NCBI GenBank assembly: GCA_004557125.1
Contig: SFET01000032.1
Coordinates: 1 to 26,601 of the forward strand
DNA from: Clostridiales bacterium
GTDB lineage: Bacteria; Bacillota; Clostridia; Christensenellales; Aristaeellaceae
Length of the DNA: 26,601 nt
Direction of reading: 5' to 3'
Shown here one piece after another: positions 1 through 10,618 of this stretch. The position numbers were made by a program, and so were the translations under genes. The notes beneath the pieces were generated by a model, which had not been told where the DNA came from, searched no databases, and saw only the letters and a program-made list of their open reading frames with translations. Position 1 is the first letter of the stretch. Each line of letters starts with the position of its first letter.

Positions 1-747
1 GATCTCCCCATCTGCGTGCATCTGGACCACGGCGACACCTTCGAGCTGTGCAAGAGCTGCATCGACGGCGGCTTCACCTCCGTCATGATCGACGGCTCCT
101 CCAAGTCCTTCGAGGACAACATCGCCCTGACCAAGCAGGTCGTCGAGTACGCCCATGACCACGGCGTTGTGGTCGAAGGCGAGCTGGGCACCCTGGCCGG
201 CGTCGAGGACGAGGTCAATGTTTCCGCCGAGGATTCTTCCTACACCCGCCCCGAGGAGGTCGAGGAGTTCGTGACCCGCACCGGCGTCGACTCCCTGGCC
301 ATCGCCATCGGCACCTCCCACGGCGCGTACAAGTTCACCGCCGCACAGTGCACCCGCAATGAGAAGGGCATCCTCGTGCCCCCGCCGCTGCGCTTCGACA
401 TCCTGGCTGAGGTCTCCAAGCGCCTGCCCGGCTTCCCGATCGTTCTGCACGGCTCCTCTTCCGTTCCGCAGGAGTTCGTACGGATCATCAACGAGAACGG
501 CGGCAAGATGCCCGATGCCGTCGGCATCCCGGAGGAGCAGCTGCGCGAGGCCGCCAAGGGCGCCGTCTGCAAGATCAACATCGACTCCGACCTGCGCCTG
601 GCCATGACCGCCAGCATCCGCAAGTACTTCGCGGAGCATCCGGATCACTTCGATCCCCGCCAGTACCTCAAGCCCGCCCGCATCGCCATCAAGGACATGG
701 TCGCCCACAAGCTGGTCGACGTTCTGGGCTGCAACGGCAAGGCCTGA
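1..747 (+). CDS. fba: Class II fructose-bisphosphate aldolase, 5'-truncated by window edge
   Basis: Cytoplasmic glycolytic/gluconeogenic enzyme that reversibly cleaves fructose-1,6-bisphosphate to DHAP and glyceraldehyde-3-phosphate with a divalent metal. The reading frame is open from base 1, so the true start lies outside the window; about 60-75 N-terminal residues are probably missing given the usual length near 310. Visible family motifs are VHLDHGD (metal-binding His and catalytic Asp region), EGELG, GTSHGAYKF, VLHGSSS and KINIDSDLR (phosphate and metal loops). The C-terminus is intact and a strong terminator follows, so this is the last gene of its transcript. A tagatose-bisphosphate aldolase of the same superfamily cannot be excluded by eye. 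Confidence 0.93.
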   Translation, partial: DLPICVHLDHGDTFELCKSCIDGGFTSVMIDGSSKSFEDNIALTKQVVEYAHDHGVVVEGELGTLAGVEDEVNVSAEDSSYTRPEEVEEFVTRTGVDSLAIAIGTSHGAYKFTAAQCTRNEKGILVPPPLRFDILAEVSKRLPGFPIVLHGSSSVPQEFVRIINENGGKMPDAVGIPEEQLREAAKGAVCKINIDSDLRLAMTASIRKYFAEHPDHFDPRQYLKPARIAIKDMVAHKLVDVLGCNGKA

Positions 748-766
748 TTCATCCGTCGGAACAGGG

Positions 767-801
767 GAGACCTTCGAGACAATCGAAGGTCTCTTCTCTT
801 T
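767..801 (+). terminator. Rho-independent terminator after fba
   Basis: An 11-bp perfect stem (GAGACCTTCGA / TCGAAGGTCTC) with a 5-nt loop is followed by the T-rich run TTCTCTTT. It sits 20 bases after the aldolase stop and before the ylxM promoter. Confidence 0.85.
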
Positions 802-843
802 GATGGTGGAATGTTGATTTTCGATGATGTCAAGCATTTTCGC

Positions 844-872
844 TTGACATCATTGCTGTTTTGGTCTATAAT
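844..872 (+). promoter_or_regulatory. Sigma-A promoter of ylxM-ffh operon
   Basis: TTGACA at 844-849 and TATAAT at 867-872 are separated by exactly 17 bases. Both are perfect consensus hexamers, about 40 bases upstream of the ylxM start. Confidence 0.9.
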
Positions 873-912
873 GAACAAGCTGTCAAGTGAAATAACTTGC
901 GGAGGTAGCGCG

Positions 913-1269
913 ATGGCCGATGTGGAGACCCGGGTGGAACTGACCTGCCTGCTGGATTTTTACGGCCCGCTGCTGACCGAGCACAGGCGCGAGGTGCTGC
1001 GCCTGTACTGCGAGGAGGATCTCTCGCTGGCGGAAATCGCCGAACAGCTCTCGATCACCCGCCAGGGCGTGAGCGACGCGCTGCAGAAGGGCAGGCGGCA
1101 GCTGATGGACTATGAGGAGAAGCTGGGACTTGCCCAGCGCTACCGCGCGCTCGGCGAGCAGGCGCAGCGCTGCATGCGGGCGCTGGATCGCGTGCACGCG
1201 GAAGGCGAGGATCTGGAAAGCATCAACGAGGCCCGAGCGGCCCTTCAGAATATCCTGTATGAGAGGTGA
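913..1269 (+). CDS. ylxM: YlxM/p13-family HTH protein, SRP-associated
   Basis: A 118-residue protein with a sigma-70 region-4-like helix-turn-helix (about residues 15-60; ELTCLLDFYGPLL, then LSLAEIAEQLSITRQGVSDAL). The family is encoded next to ffh in Firmicutes and is thought to modulate SRP GTPase function rather than act as a classical transcription factor. The ATG at 913 is preceded by GGAGG at about 8 bases. The frame is open further upstream, but that region contains the promoter. It lies 6 bases before ffh, so the two are co-transcribed. The length matches the family, which is usually 105-120 residues. The usual partner ftsY is not upstream here. Confidence 0.9.
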   Translation: MADVETRVELTCLLDFYGPLLTEHRREVLRLYCEEDLSLAEIAEQLSITRQGVSDALQKGRRQLMDYEEKLGLAQRYRALGEQAQRCMRALDRVHAEGEDLESINEARAALQNILYER

Positions 1270-1275
1270 GGAACA

Positions 1276-2625
<1,350 letters not shown>

Positions 2626-2701
2626 AGCGCAGAATTCAAGCTATCAACAGCGCAAGCTGTGATATATCCAACACCTGAGAATTTGTTAGGAGGAAACTCA
2701 A

Positions 2702-2941
2702 ATGGTTAAGATTCGTCTGAAGAGAATGGGCATGAAGAAGAAGCCCTTCTATCGCCTGGTCGTTACCGATAGCCGCAACTGCCGCGATGGCCGCTTCATC
2801 GAGGAGATCGGCTACTACAACCCCGTTTCCGAGCCCGTTGAGCTGAAGATCGACGACGAGCGCGCGAAGTACTGGCTCGGCGTTGGCGCCCAGCCCACTG
2901 ACACCGTTCGCGGCCTGCTGAAGAAGGGCGGAGTCCTGTAA
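2702..2941 (+). CDS. rpsP: 30S ribosomal protein S16
   Basis: A 79-residue small-subunit ribosomal protein needed for 30S assembly. It opens MVKIRLKRMGMKKKPFYRLVV and contains DGRFIEEIGYYNP, diagnostic for bS16. AGGAGG lies 7-8 bases before the ATG. It is placed between ffh and khpA as in many Firmicutes and is separated from khpA by only 3 bases. Confidence 0.97.
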   Translation: MVKIRLKRMGMKKKPFYRLVVTDSRNCRDGRFIEEIGYYNPVSEPVELKIDDERAKYWLGVGAQPTDTVRGLLKKGGVL

Positions 2942-2944
2942 GCC

Positions 2945-3172
2945 ATGCTGGAACTGGTCAAGTATATCGCAACTTCCCTGGTCGATAAGCCGGAAGCCAT
3001 CGACGTGCGCGAGGTCGAGAACGAGGAGAACATCGTCATCGAGCTGCGCGTCGATCCGGAGGACATGGGCAAGGTCATCGGCAAGCAGGGCCGCATTGCG
3101 AAGGCCATCCGCACCGTTGTGAAGGCGGCCTCCGCCAAGAGTCCGAAGCCGGTGTTCGTGGAAATCATCTGA
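2945..3172 (+). CDS. khpA: KH-domain RNA-binding protein KhpA (YlqC)
   Basis: A 75-residue single-KH-domain protein. The KH signature loop is visible as GKVIGKQGRIAKAIR (about residues 41-55). In Firmicutes KhpA pairs with KhpB/Jag and binds mRNA, affecting cell elongation and division. Here it closes the ylxM-ffh-rpsP-khpA operon, because a strong terminator follows 7 bases after the stop. In many relatives rimM-trmD-rplS would come next; they are absent here. Confidence 0.93.
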   Translation: MLELVKYIATSLVDKPEAIDVREVENEENIVIELRVDPEDMGKVIGKQGRIAKAIRTVVKAASAKSPKPVFVEII

Positions 3173-3178
3173 TTTCAT

Positions 3179-3206
3179 CCCTCCCTTTTCCAAGGGAGGT
3201 TTTTTG
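3179..3206 (+). terminator. Terminator after khpA
   Basis: Perfect 8-bp stem CCTCCCTT / AAGGGAGG with a 4-nt loop, followed by TTTTTT. It ends the SRP/ribosomal operon. Confidence 0.93.
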
Positions 3207-3270
3207 TTGCAAAAGCGTGCGAATGCAGCAGGCGAGCCAGCTTTTTCCGAATTAACTTTGCGGATTTCTA

Positions 3271-3299
3271 TTGCATTTTCCGCGCTTTGCGGTTATAAT
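3271..3299 (+). promoter_or_regulatory. Probable promoter of ferredoxin gene
   Basis: TATAAT at 3294-3299 is a perfect -10. TTGCAT at 3271-3276, 17 bases upstream, is a weak -35 sharing its first three bases with the consensus. The ferredoxin start follows about 30 bases later. Confidence 0.65.
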
Positions 3300-3330
3300 A
3301 TCCGTATAAAAATATGGAGGTGTAACCAGC

Positions 3331-3501
3331 ATGGCATATAAGATTTCCGACGATTGTGTGATGTGCGGCGCTTGCGCCGAGGAGTGCCCGGTCAGCGCGA
3401 TCTCTGAGGGCGATGGCAAGTACGTGATCGACGCGGATACCTGCATTTCCTGTGGTTCCTGCGAAGGCGTTTGCCCCGTCGGTGCTCCCGCCGAAGAATA
3501 A
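3331..3501 (+). CDS. 2[4Fe-4S] ferredoxin, clostridial type
   Basis: A 56-residue low-potential electron carrier. Two C-x2-C-x2-C-x3-C-P clusters are visible (CVMCGACAEECP and CISCGSCEGVCP), the classic arrangement of the small clostridial dicluster ferredoxin. The product would serve hydrogenases, pyruvate:ferredoxin oxidoreductase or Rnf/nitrogenase-type partners in the cytoplasm. GGAGG lies upstream of the ATG. It is monocistronic, with its own promoter and a hairpin terminator after the stop. Confidence 0.95.
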   Translation: MAYKISDDCVMCGACAEECPVSAISEGDGKYVIDADTCISCGSCEGVCPVGAPAEE

Positions 3502-3527
3502 TTTCTTCCGGATCGAGAATTGAGCGG

Positions 3528-3561
3528 CCCCTGCGATGTACGTCGCAGGGGTTGATTTGTT
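3528..3561 (+). terminator. Terminator after ferredoxin
   Basis: 9-bp perfect stem CCCCTGCGA / TCGCAGGGG with a 6-nt loop, followed by the T-rich run TTGATTTGTT. The rest of the spacer up to 3700 shows no supportable gene. Confidence 0.75.
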
Positions 3562-3700
3562 GGATCGGAAGGCGAAAATTCACGGCTTTCCTTCGACAAT
3601 CTCCGCGCAGGATCGAGATCTGTCGAGGGCGCCTGCGGGGGTTCAGCGGCAGGTTGCAGGGCGAAGCTGCGGCGCGAGCTTCCGTTCTATGCCCGGTTGC

Positions 3701-3729
3701 TTGACAGGGGCGCGCGGCTGCATTACAGT
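3701..3729 (+). promoter_or_regulatory. Promoter of hydrolase-TfoX-AlkD operon
   Basis: TTGACA at 3701-3706, 17-base spacer, TACAGT at 3724-3729. It lies about 40 bases upstream of the alpha/beta hydrolase start. Confidence 0.8.
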
Positions 3730-3769
3730 AGAGGAAAGCTGCAAAAAACCATCATCGGGAGGCGGGCGC

Positions 3770-4453
3770 ATGGACGACATTCATCTGAACTACGTGGAGC
3801 AGGGCGCGGGGGATGCGCTGATCCTCCTGCACGGCAACGGGGAGGACCTGAGCTACTTCTCGGGCCAGATGGACTTCTTCGCGAAATCCTATCATGTGAT
3901 TGCCCTGGACACCCGCGGCCACGGTGCGTCGCCCCGGGGCAGCGCGCCCTTCACGCTGCGCCAGTTCGCAGAGGATCTGCGCGCCTTCATGGACGAACAT
4001 GGGATCGATCGCGCCCACATCCTGGGCTTCTCCGACGGTGGCAACATCGCTCTGGGCTTTGCGCTGAAGTACCCGCAGCGGGTGCGGAAGCTGATCCTCA
4101 ACGGCGCGAACCTGGATCCCTGGGGCGTGAAGCTCCACGTGCAGCTGCCCGTCGTGCTGGGCTACCATATCACCCGCCTGTTCGCGGGCAAGCGGAGCGA
4201 AGCGCGGCAAAAGATGGAGCTGCTGGGGCTGATGGTGAACGAGCCCCACTACGCGCCCCGGGATCTTCAGCGGCTGCAGATGCCCACGCTGGTGATCGCC
4301 GGAGATCGGGACATGATCCGGGAGAGGCACACGCGGCGGATCGCGCAGAGCCTGCCCAACGGCCGCCTGGTGCTGCTGAAGGGAAATCACTTTGTGGCAA
4401 ATCAGAATCCCCAGGCCTTCAACCGCGCGGTGGAGGCATTTCTGGCGGAATGA
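3770..4453 (+). CDS. Alpha/beta-fold hydrolase
   Basis: A 227-residue cytoplasmic hydrolase. The fold's hallmarks are visible: oxyanion region LLHGNGED (about 19-26), nucleophile elbow GFSDGG with Ser88, acid in AGDRD (Asp179) and His207 in KGNHFV. DTRGHGAS is typical of the esterase/haloperoxidase-like branch. The substrate cannot be predicted. The ATG at 3770 is preferred because GGGAGG lies 6 bases upstream, although the frame is open to 3536. It is the first gene of a run of four closely packed genes; the next starts 12 bases after its stop. Confidence 0.88.
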   Translation: MDDIHLNYVEQGAGDALILLHGNGEDLSYFSGQMDFFAKSYHVIALDTRGHGASPRGSAPFTLRQFAEDLRAFMDEHGIDRAHILGFSDGGNIALGFALKYPQRVRKLILNGANLDPWGVKLHVQLPVVLGYHITRLFAGKRSEARQKMELLGLMVNEPHYAPRDLQRLQMPTLVIAGDRDMIRERHTRRIAQSLPNGRLVLLKGNHFVANQNPQAFNRAVEAFLAE

Positions 4454-4465
4454 CGGAGACGAAAG

Positions 4466-5278
4466 ATGCTGGTAAAGGTATTGATGGACAATCTGGCCCC
4501 CGAGGGGCTGATCGGCGAGTGGGGACTTTCGCTGCTGATCGAATTTGCGGGAAAGCGGATCCTGCTGGACGCGGGATCCACGGGCCGCTTCACGGAGAAT
4601 GCCCGGGCGATGGGCGTGAATCTGAAGGATGTGGATCTGTGCGTGCTCTCCCACGGCCACTACGACCACGCCGACGGCTTCGAGAGCTTCTTTGAGGAGA
4701 ACGGGCGCGCGAAGGTCTACCTGCAGCGCGCCGCATCGGGGCGCTACTACGGCAAGAAGTGGTGCTTCCGGCGCTATATCGGCATGGATCGGACCATGCT
4801 GCGGGACAATGCGGAGCGCTTCGTCTGGGTGGACGGCGCGCAGGAGATCCTGCCCGGCGCACACCTGATTCCCCACAGCACGCCGGGCCTGAAAGCCATC
4901 GCCGCGCGCAGCAACCTGTACATGCGCTCCGGGCGGCGCTTGGAGCCGGACAGCTTCCTGCACGAGCAGAGCCTGGTGCTGGAGGAGAACGGCGGCCTGG
5001 TGGTCTTCAACAGCTGCTCCCACGCCGGGCCGGACAACATTCTGCGCGAGGTGCGCGCGGCTCTTCCGGACAGACCGGTTCGGGCCTACGTGGGCGGATT
5101 GCACCTGTTCTGCCTCAGGGAAGGGGAGGTGCGCGCGCTGGCAGGCCGCGTTCGCGAGACGGGCATGGCGCGCATCTGCACCGGCCACTGCACCGGCCAG
5201 CGGGCCTTCGAGCTGCTTCGCGAGGAGCTGGGCGAGGGCGTCACACAGCTGTGCACCGGCATGGAAATGGAGCTGTGA
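4466..5278 (+). CDS. MBL-fold metallo-hydrolase (COG1237-like)
   Basis: A 270-residue metallo-beta-lactamase-fold protein. The metal-binding signature SHGHYDHADG provides His63, His65, Asp67 and His68, and further candidate ligands lie in NSCSHAG (His186) and TGHCTG (His241). The overall layout, with the motif near residue 60 followed by LHEQSLV and SCSHAG, resembles the MBL group annotated as dihydropterin-ribofuranosylaminobenzene-phosphate synthase-like in archaea and clostridia. The substrate in bacteria is generally unknown. No signal peptide is seen. It starts 12 bases after the hydrolase and is followed after 2 bases by the TfoX-N gene. Confidence 0.87.
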   Translation: MLVKVLMDNLAPEGLIGEWGLSLLIEFAGKRILLDAGSTGRFTENARAMGVNLKDVDLCVLSHGHYDHADGFESFFEENGRAKVYLQRAASGRYYGKKWCFRRYIGMDRTMLRDNAERFVWVDGAQEILPGAHLIPHSTPGLKAIAARSNLYMRSGRRLEPDSFLHEQSLVLEENGGLVVFNSCSHAGPDNILREVRAALPDRPVRAYVGGLHLFCLREGEVRALAGRVRETGMARICTGHCTGQRAFELLREELGEGVTQLCTGMEMEL

Positions 5279-5280
5279 AC

Positions 5281-5610
5281 ATGGCGACGAGCGAGCAATT
5301 TCTGACATACGTGCTGGAGCAGCTCTCCGATGTGGAGGGTGTGCGCACCCGGCCGATGATGGGCGAATACCTGCTGTACCTGCGCGACCGGCTGGCGGGC
5401 GGAATCTGTGACAACCGGCTGATGATCAAGCCGGTGTCCGCAGCCCGGGCGCTGCTGCCGGACGCGCCGCTGGAGCCGCCCTATGCGGGTGCAAAGCCGA
5501 TGCTGGTGGCGGATTGCCTGGAGGATCGGGCGCTGCTTGCGCGCCTCTTTCAGGAAATCTACGACGAGTTGCCCCCGCCAAAACCGAAGAAGAGGAGGAA
5601 GCCGGCATGA
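5281..5610 (+). CDS. TfoX/Sxy N-terminal domain protein
   Basis: A 109-residue protein consisting of a TfoX N-terminal domain only (RTRPMMGEYLLYLRDRLAGGICDNRLMIKP, read in two parts) and a basic Pro/Lys-rich tail. In gammaproteobacteria TfoX/Sxy promotes competence gene expression, but the stand-alone N domain in Firmicutes has no established role. Its stop overlaps the next gene's start (ATGA), implying translational coupling with the DNA repair gene. Its start follows 2 bases after the MBL stop. Confidence 0.85.
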   Translation: MATSEQFLTYVLEQLSDVEGVRTRPMMGEYLLYLRDRLAGGICDNRLMIKPVSAARALLPDAPLEPPYAGAKPMLVADCLEDRALLARLFQEIYDELPPPKPKKRRKPA

Positions 5611-6299
5611 ACGATGTGGAAGCGCGCGTGCGATCCCGCCTGTTTGAGATGCAGGATCTCAAGTACAGGGACTTTTCGGCGAAGCTCACGCCCACGGTGG
5701 ATCCCCAGCGGGTCATCGGTGTGCGCACGCCGGACCTGCGCAAATACGCTGCGGAGCTGAGCAAAACCGAGGATGCGGCGGCCTTCATGGCGACGCTACC
5801 CCACTTCTATCAGGAGGAGAACAACCTGCACGGCTTTCTGATCGAGCGCATCGCGGACTACGACGCGTGCATCGCCGCGCTGGATACCTTCCTTCCGTAC
5901 GTGGACAACTGGGCCACCTGCGATCTGATCTCGCCCAAGCGCCTCAAGCGGAATCTGCCGCGGCTGATCGGGGAGATCCGGCGTTGGATGGCCTCGGAGC
6001 GGACCTACACCATCCGCTTCGGCGTGGAAATGCTGATGTCCTTCTATCTGGACGACGCCTTCGATCCGGCCTATCCGGAGATGGTGGCGGCGCTGCGCTC
6101 GGAGGAGTATTACGTCAACATGATGATCGCCTGGTACTTCGCCACCGCCCTGGCCAAGCAGTGGGACGCGGCGCTGTCCTTCATTGAGAATCGCCGCCTG
6201 GAGAAGTGGACCCACAACAAGGCGATCCAGAAGGCGCTGGAGAGCGACCGGATTCCGGGCGAGCGCAAGGCGTATCTGCGGACGCTGAAGCAGAAATAG
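5607..6299 (+). CDS. DNA alkylation repair protein, AlkD-like HEAT-repeat glycosylase
   Basis: A 230-residue all-helical protein of the DNA alkylation repair family, which in characterised members (AlkD) excises N3- and N7-alkylated purines. The AlkD Trp/Asp pair is visible in DNWATCD (Trp102, Asp106), with Arg137 in YTIRFGVEML and Trp176 in MMIAWYFAT at spacings close to the AlkD catalytic Asp-Arg-Trp set. The ATG at 5607 is supported by AGGAGG and the 4-base overlap with the TfoX-N gene; the upstream frame extension is a shadow. It is the last gene of the operon, and no clear terminator follows. Confidence 0.88.
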   Translation: MNDVEARVRSRLFEMQDLKYRDFSAKLTPTVDPQRVIGVRTPDLRKYAAELSKTEDAAAFMATLPHFYQEENNLHGFLIERIADYDACIAALDTFLPYVDNWATCDLISPKRLKRNLPRLIGEIRRWMASERTYTIRFGVEMLMSFYLDDAFDPAYPEMVAALRSEEYYVNMMIAWYFATALAKQWDAALSFIENRRLEKWTHNKAIQKALESDRIPGERKAYLRTLKQK

Positions 6300-6402
6300 A
6301 ATTTGTCGAATTTTTTCGTTTTTTTTCGAAGAGTTCGGCATATACCGCCAGATTTGCGCATAGAATTTACCACCGGATCCAATATTGGCGGAGGTAGAGG
6401 AA

Positions 6403-6597
6403 ATGAAGAAACAAAAGACCGAGCGCTATGCGCGCACCGTAAGGCAGGTGAAGCAGGTCCAGCAGATCTATTCGAGGATCGGCGAGCCGCTCCCGGTGGA
6501 GATCCTCATCGATCTGCACCAGCACCTGGGCAGGGCCATGGAATTGGCAGAGGAGACGCGGTGCGCGCATCGGGGGAAGCGCACATCGAATGCGTGA
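6403..6597 (+). CDS. Small protein of unknown function
   Basis: A 64-residue Lys/Arg/Gln-rich predicted helical protein (begins MKKQKTERYARTVRQVKQVQ). I do not recognise a family. The ATG at 6403 is chosen because GGAGG lies about 9 bases upstream; a TTG six codons earlier lacks such spacing. It has no signal peptide or membrane segment. It stands alone between alkD and prfC and is followed by a hairpin plus T-run, which supports transcription. Coding status is likely but unproven. Confidence 0.6.
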   Translation: MKKQKTERYARTVRQVKQVQQIYSRIGEPLPVEILIDLHQHLGRAMELAEETRCAHRGKRTSNA

Positions 6598-6632
6598 ACA
6601 GGAAAGCACAAGGCAGTTCGGAACCGGACGTT

Positions 6633-6666
6633 GGACGATGCGTTTTTTCGCACCGTCCACTTTTTT
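6633..6666 (+). terminator. Terminator after the 64-residue ORF
   Basis: A 10-bp stem GGACGATGCG / CGCACCGTCC with one mismatch and a T6 loop, followed by ACTTTTTT. A second hairpin, CCCTGCGC / GCGCAGGG, follows at 6669-6701. Confidence 0.65.
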
Positions 6667-6775
6667 GGCCCTGCGCACAGCGAAGCAAAAGCGCGCAGGG
6701 GATGGGCATGCGGCGCCTTCCTGGCACTTCGAGCAATGGTTTTTTACAATTAACGCAAAGAATTCCTTGCGGGGA

Positions 6776-6805
6776 TTGACATGTTTCACGGGGGAAGATT
6801 ACAAT
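6776..6805 (+). promoter_or_regulatory. Promoter of prfC
   Basis: TTGACA at 6776-6781, 18-base spacer, TACAAT at 6800-6805, about 35 bases before the prfC start. Confidence 0.82.
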
Positions 6806-6840
6806 ATAAGTTGTGAAATTTTGAGGCTGGAGGAATGGTA

Positions 6841-8457
6841 ATGCTGCATCCCGAACTGAAACAGGAAGTGGCGCGCAGGCGTACGTTCGCCATCATCTCG
6901 CACCCGGACGCAGGTAAGACGACGCTCACCGAGAAGCTCCTGCTCTACGGCGGGGCCATCCGCCTGGCGGGTTCGGTCAAGGCCCGCAAGACGGCGCACC
7001 ACGCCACGTCGGACTGGATGGAGATCGAGAAGCAGCGCGGCATTTCGGTCACGTCCTCGGCGATGCAGTTCGACTTCGACGGCTACCGCATCAACATTCT
7101 GGACACCCCCGGACATCAGGACTTCTCCGAGGATACCTACCGCACGCTGGTGGCCGCGGACAGCGCCGTGATGCTCATCGACAACGCCAAGGGCGTGGAG
7201 GAGCAGACGGTGAAGCTGTTCAAGGTCTGCCGCCTGCGCTCCATTCCGATCTTCACCTTCATCAACAAGATGGACCGCGCGGGCCGCGATCCCTTCGATC
7301 TGATGGAGGAGATCGAGCAGGTGCTGGGCATCCGCTCCTGTCCCGTGAACTGGCCCATCGGCATCGACGGCGACTTCAAGGGCCTCTACCACCGCGACAC
7401 CCGCAAGATCGAGCTCTACAAGGGCGGCGATCACGGCCAGACGCAGGTCGAGGTGCAGGAGATCGGCATCGACGATCCCGACTGCGAGACCGTCATCGGC
7501 AAGCGCTACTACGAGAAGCTGGTGGAGGACATCGAGCTGCTGGACGTGGCGGGCGACGAGTTCGACCTGGAGAAGATCCTCGCCGGACAGCTCACGCCCA
7601 TGTTCTTCGGCTCCGCCACCAACAACTTCGGCGTGGAGCCCTTCCTGAAGCGCTTCCTGACCTACACCAAGGCCCCGGCGGCGCGCGTCTCCGACGAAGG
7701 CCCCATCGATCCCGCCTCCGACAAGTTCACCGGCTTCATCTTCAAGATTCAGGCCAACATGAACCCCGCCCATCGCGACCGCCTCGCCTTCATGCGCGTC
7801 TGCTCCGGCGTGTTTGAGAAGGGCATGAGCGTGTGGCACTCCTCCTCCAACAGCCAGGTGAAGCTGGCCCAGCCCCAGACCTTCATGGCCCAGGAGCACG
7901 AGAGCGTGGAGACCGCCTACCCCGGCGACATCATCGGCCTGTTCGACCCCGGCATCTTCCGCCTGGGCGACACCCTCTGCACCGGCAACCACGTCCGGTA
8001 CAGCGGCATCCCGCTGTTCGCACCCGAGTTTTTCTGCCGGGTCAGCCCCGAGGACTCCATGAAGCGCAAGCAGTTCCTCAAGGGCATCGTGCAGCTCTCC
8101 CAGGAGGGCGCGGTGCAGACCTTCAAGCGCCCCAACATCGGCCGCGAGGAGATGATCGCGGGCGTGGTCGGCGTGCTGCAGATGGATGTGCTGGAGCATC
8201 GCCTGAAGAACGAGTACGGCGTGAACGTCATCCGCGAGACCCTGCCCTTCCGCTACGTGCGCTGGGTGGTGGAGACCCCCAAGCCCGTGGACAAGCTGCG
8301 CCTCACCTCCACCTCTGCAGTTGCCGAGGACCGCAGCGGACGACCCGTGCTCATGTTCGAAAACGAGTGGAGCATCCGCCTCGCCTGCGAAAACAATGAG
8401 GGCCTGGTGCTGGCCGAGACCGCCGACCGCATGGTCGCCGACGACATGGAGGTCTGA
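6841..8457 (+). CDS. prfC: Peptide chain release factor 3 (RF3 GTPase)
   Basis: A 538-residue translational GTPase that removes RF1/RF2 from the ribosome after termination. G1 is SHPDAGKTTLTEK (about 20-32), followed by RGISVTSSAMQF (G2), DTPGHQDFSEDTYRTL (G3) and NKMDR (G4). The insert AGSVKARKTAHHATSDWM is typical of RF3 and separates it from EF-G. Two ATGs lie six bases apart; the second (6841) sits 7 bases after GGAGG, the first only one base, so 6841 is chosen. Length matches RF3 (about 525-540). It has its own promoter and is followed by a hairpin-rich spacer. Confidence 0.96.
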   Translation: MLHPELKQEVARRRTFAIISHPDAGKTTLTEKLLLYGGAIRLAGSVKARKTAHHATSDWMEIEKQRGISVTSSAMQFDFDGYRINILDTPGHQDFSEDTYRTLVAADSAVMLIDNAKGVEEQTVKLFKVCRLRSIPIFTFINKMDRAGRDPFDLMEEIEQVLGIRSCPVNWPIGIDGDFKGLYHRDTRKIELYKGGDHGQTQVEVQEIGIDDPDCETVIGKRYYEKLVEDIELLDVAGDEFDLEKILAGQLTPMFFGSATNNFGVEPFLKRFLTYTKAPAARVSDEGPIDPASDKFTGFIFKIQANMNPAHRDRLAFMRVCSGVFEKGMSVWHSSSNSQVKLAQPQTFMAQEHESVETAYPGDIIGLFDPGIFRLGDTLCTGNHVRYSGIPLFAPEFFCRVSPEDSMKRKQFLKGIVQLSQEGAVQTFKRPNIGREEMIAGVVGVLQMDVLEHRLKNEYGVNVIRETLPFRYVRWVVETPKPVDKLRLTSTSAVAEDRSGRPVLMFENEWSIRLACENNEGLVLAETADRMVADDMEV

Positions 8458-8470
8458 CGGGGGGAACGGT

Positions 8471-8681
8471 TAGGGGGCACCGCCCCCTATAACCCCTGCT
8501 TAAGGGCGTGACGCCCTTAAGAATCCCCATATAGCGGCGCAATGCGCCGCTGGGAAAAATATTTAATTTATCACGACAAGCCGATCCCGCTGGTTTGAAG
8601 TAGTCATTATAATTATTTTTATATTGAGGGTTCCAAGGGGAATCATTCCCCTTGGCGGGAGTTTGAGGGCGGAGCCCTCAA
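8471..8681. repeat. Cluster of five short perfect hairpins between prfC and typA
   Basis: Five consecutive palindromes with 1-3-nt loops fill the spacer: 8471-8489 (TAGGGGGC/GCCCCCTA), 8499-8521 (CTTAAGGGCGT/ACGCCCTTAAG), 8533-8551 (AGCGGCGCA/TGCGCCGCT), 8633-8655 (CCAAGGGGAAT/ATTCCCCTTGG) and 8663-8681 (TTGAGGGC/GCCCTCAA). The third is followed by an A/T-rich stretch and may terminate prfC. The arms differ in sequence, so this is not a tandem or CRISPR repeat. Function is unknown; candidates are transcript ends, RNA processing sites or a mobile palindrome family. Confidence 0.8.
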
Positions 8682-8722
8682 CGTTCCCCCAACGCACACC
8701 GACGCAAAAAGGAGTCTTTTGA

Positions 8723-10561
<1,839 letters not shown>

Positions 10562-10568
10562 GAAATAT

Positions 10569-10598
10569 GCGGCGTGTGCGAATCCTCGCGCACGCCGC
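10569..10598 (+). repeat. Hairpin in the typA-recF spacer
   Basis: 12-bp stem GCGGCGTGTGCG / CGCGCACGCCGC (one G-U pair) with a 6-nt loop. No T-run follows, and recF begins about 20 bases later. An intercistronic RNA structure is more likely than a terminator. Confidence 0.6.
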
Positions 10599-10618
10599 AC
10601 GCATAAAGGAGCGATTCC

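Noticed and set aside
3752..5308. 518-codon minus-strand frame over the hydrolase genes
   Set aside because: Antisense to genes with clear catalytic motifs; no domain of its own.
8600..8635. TATAAT-like promoter in front of typA
   Set aside because: No acceptable -35 at 16-18 bases; the A/T-rich stretch alone is not enough.
8471..8681. Possible CRISPR array
   Set aside because: The palindromes differ from one another, there are no equal-length spacers and no cas genes.
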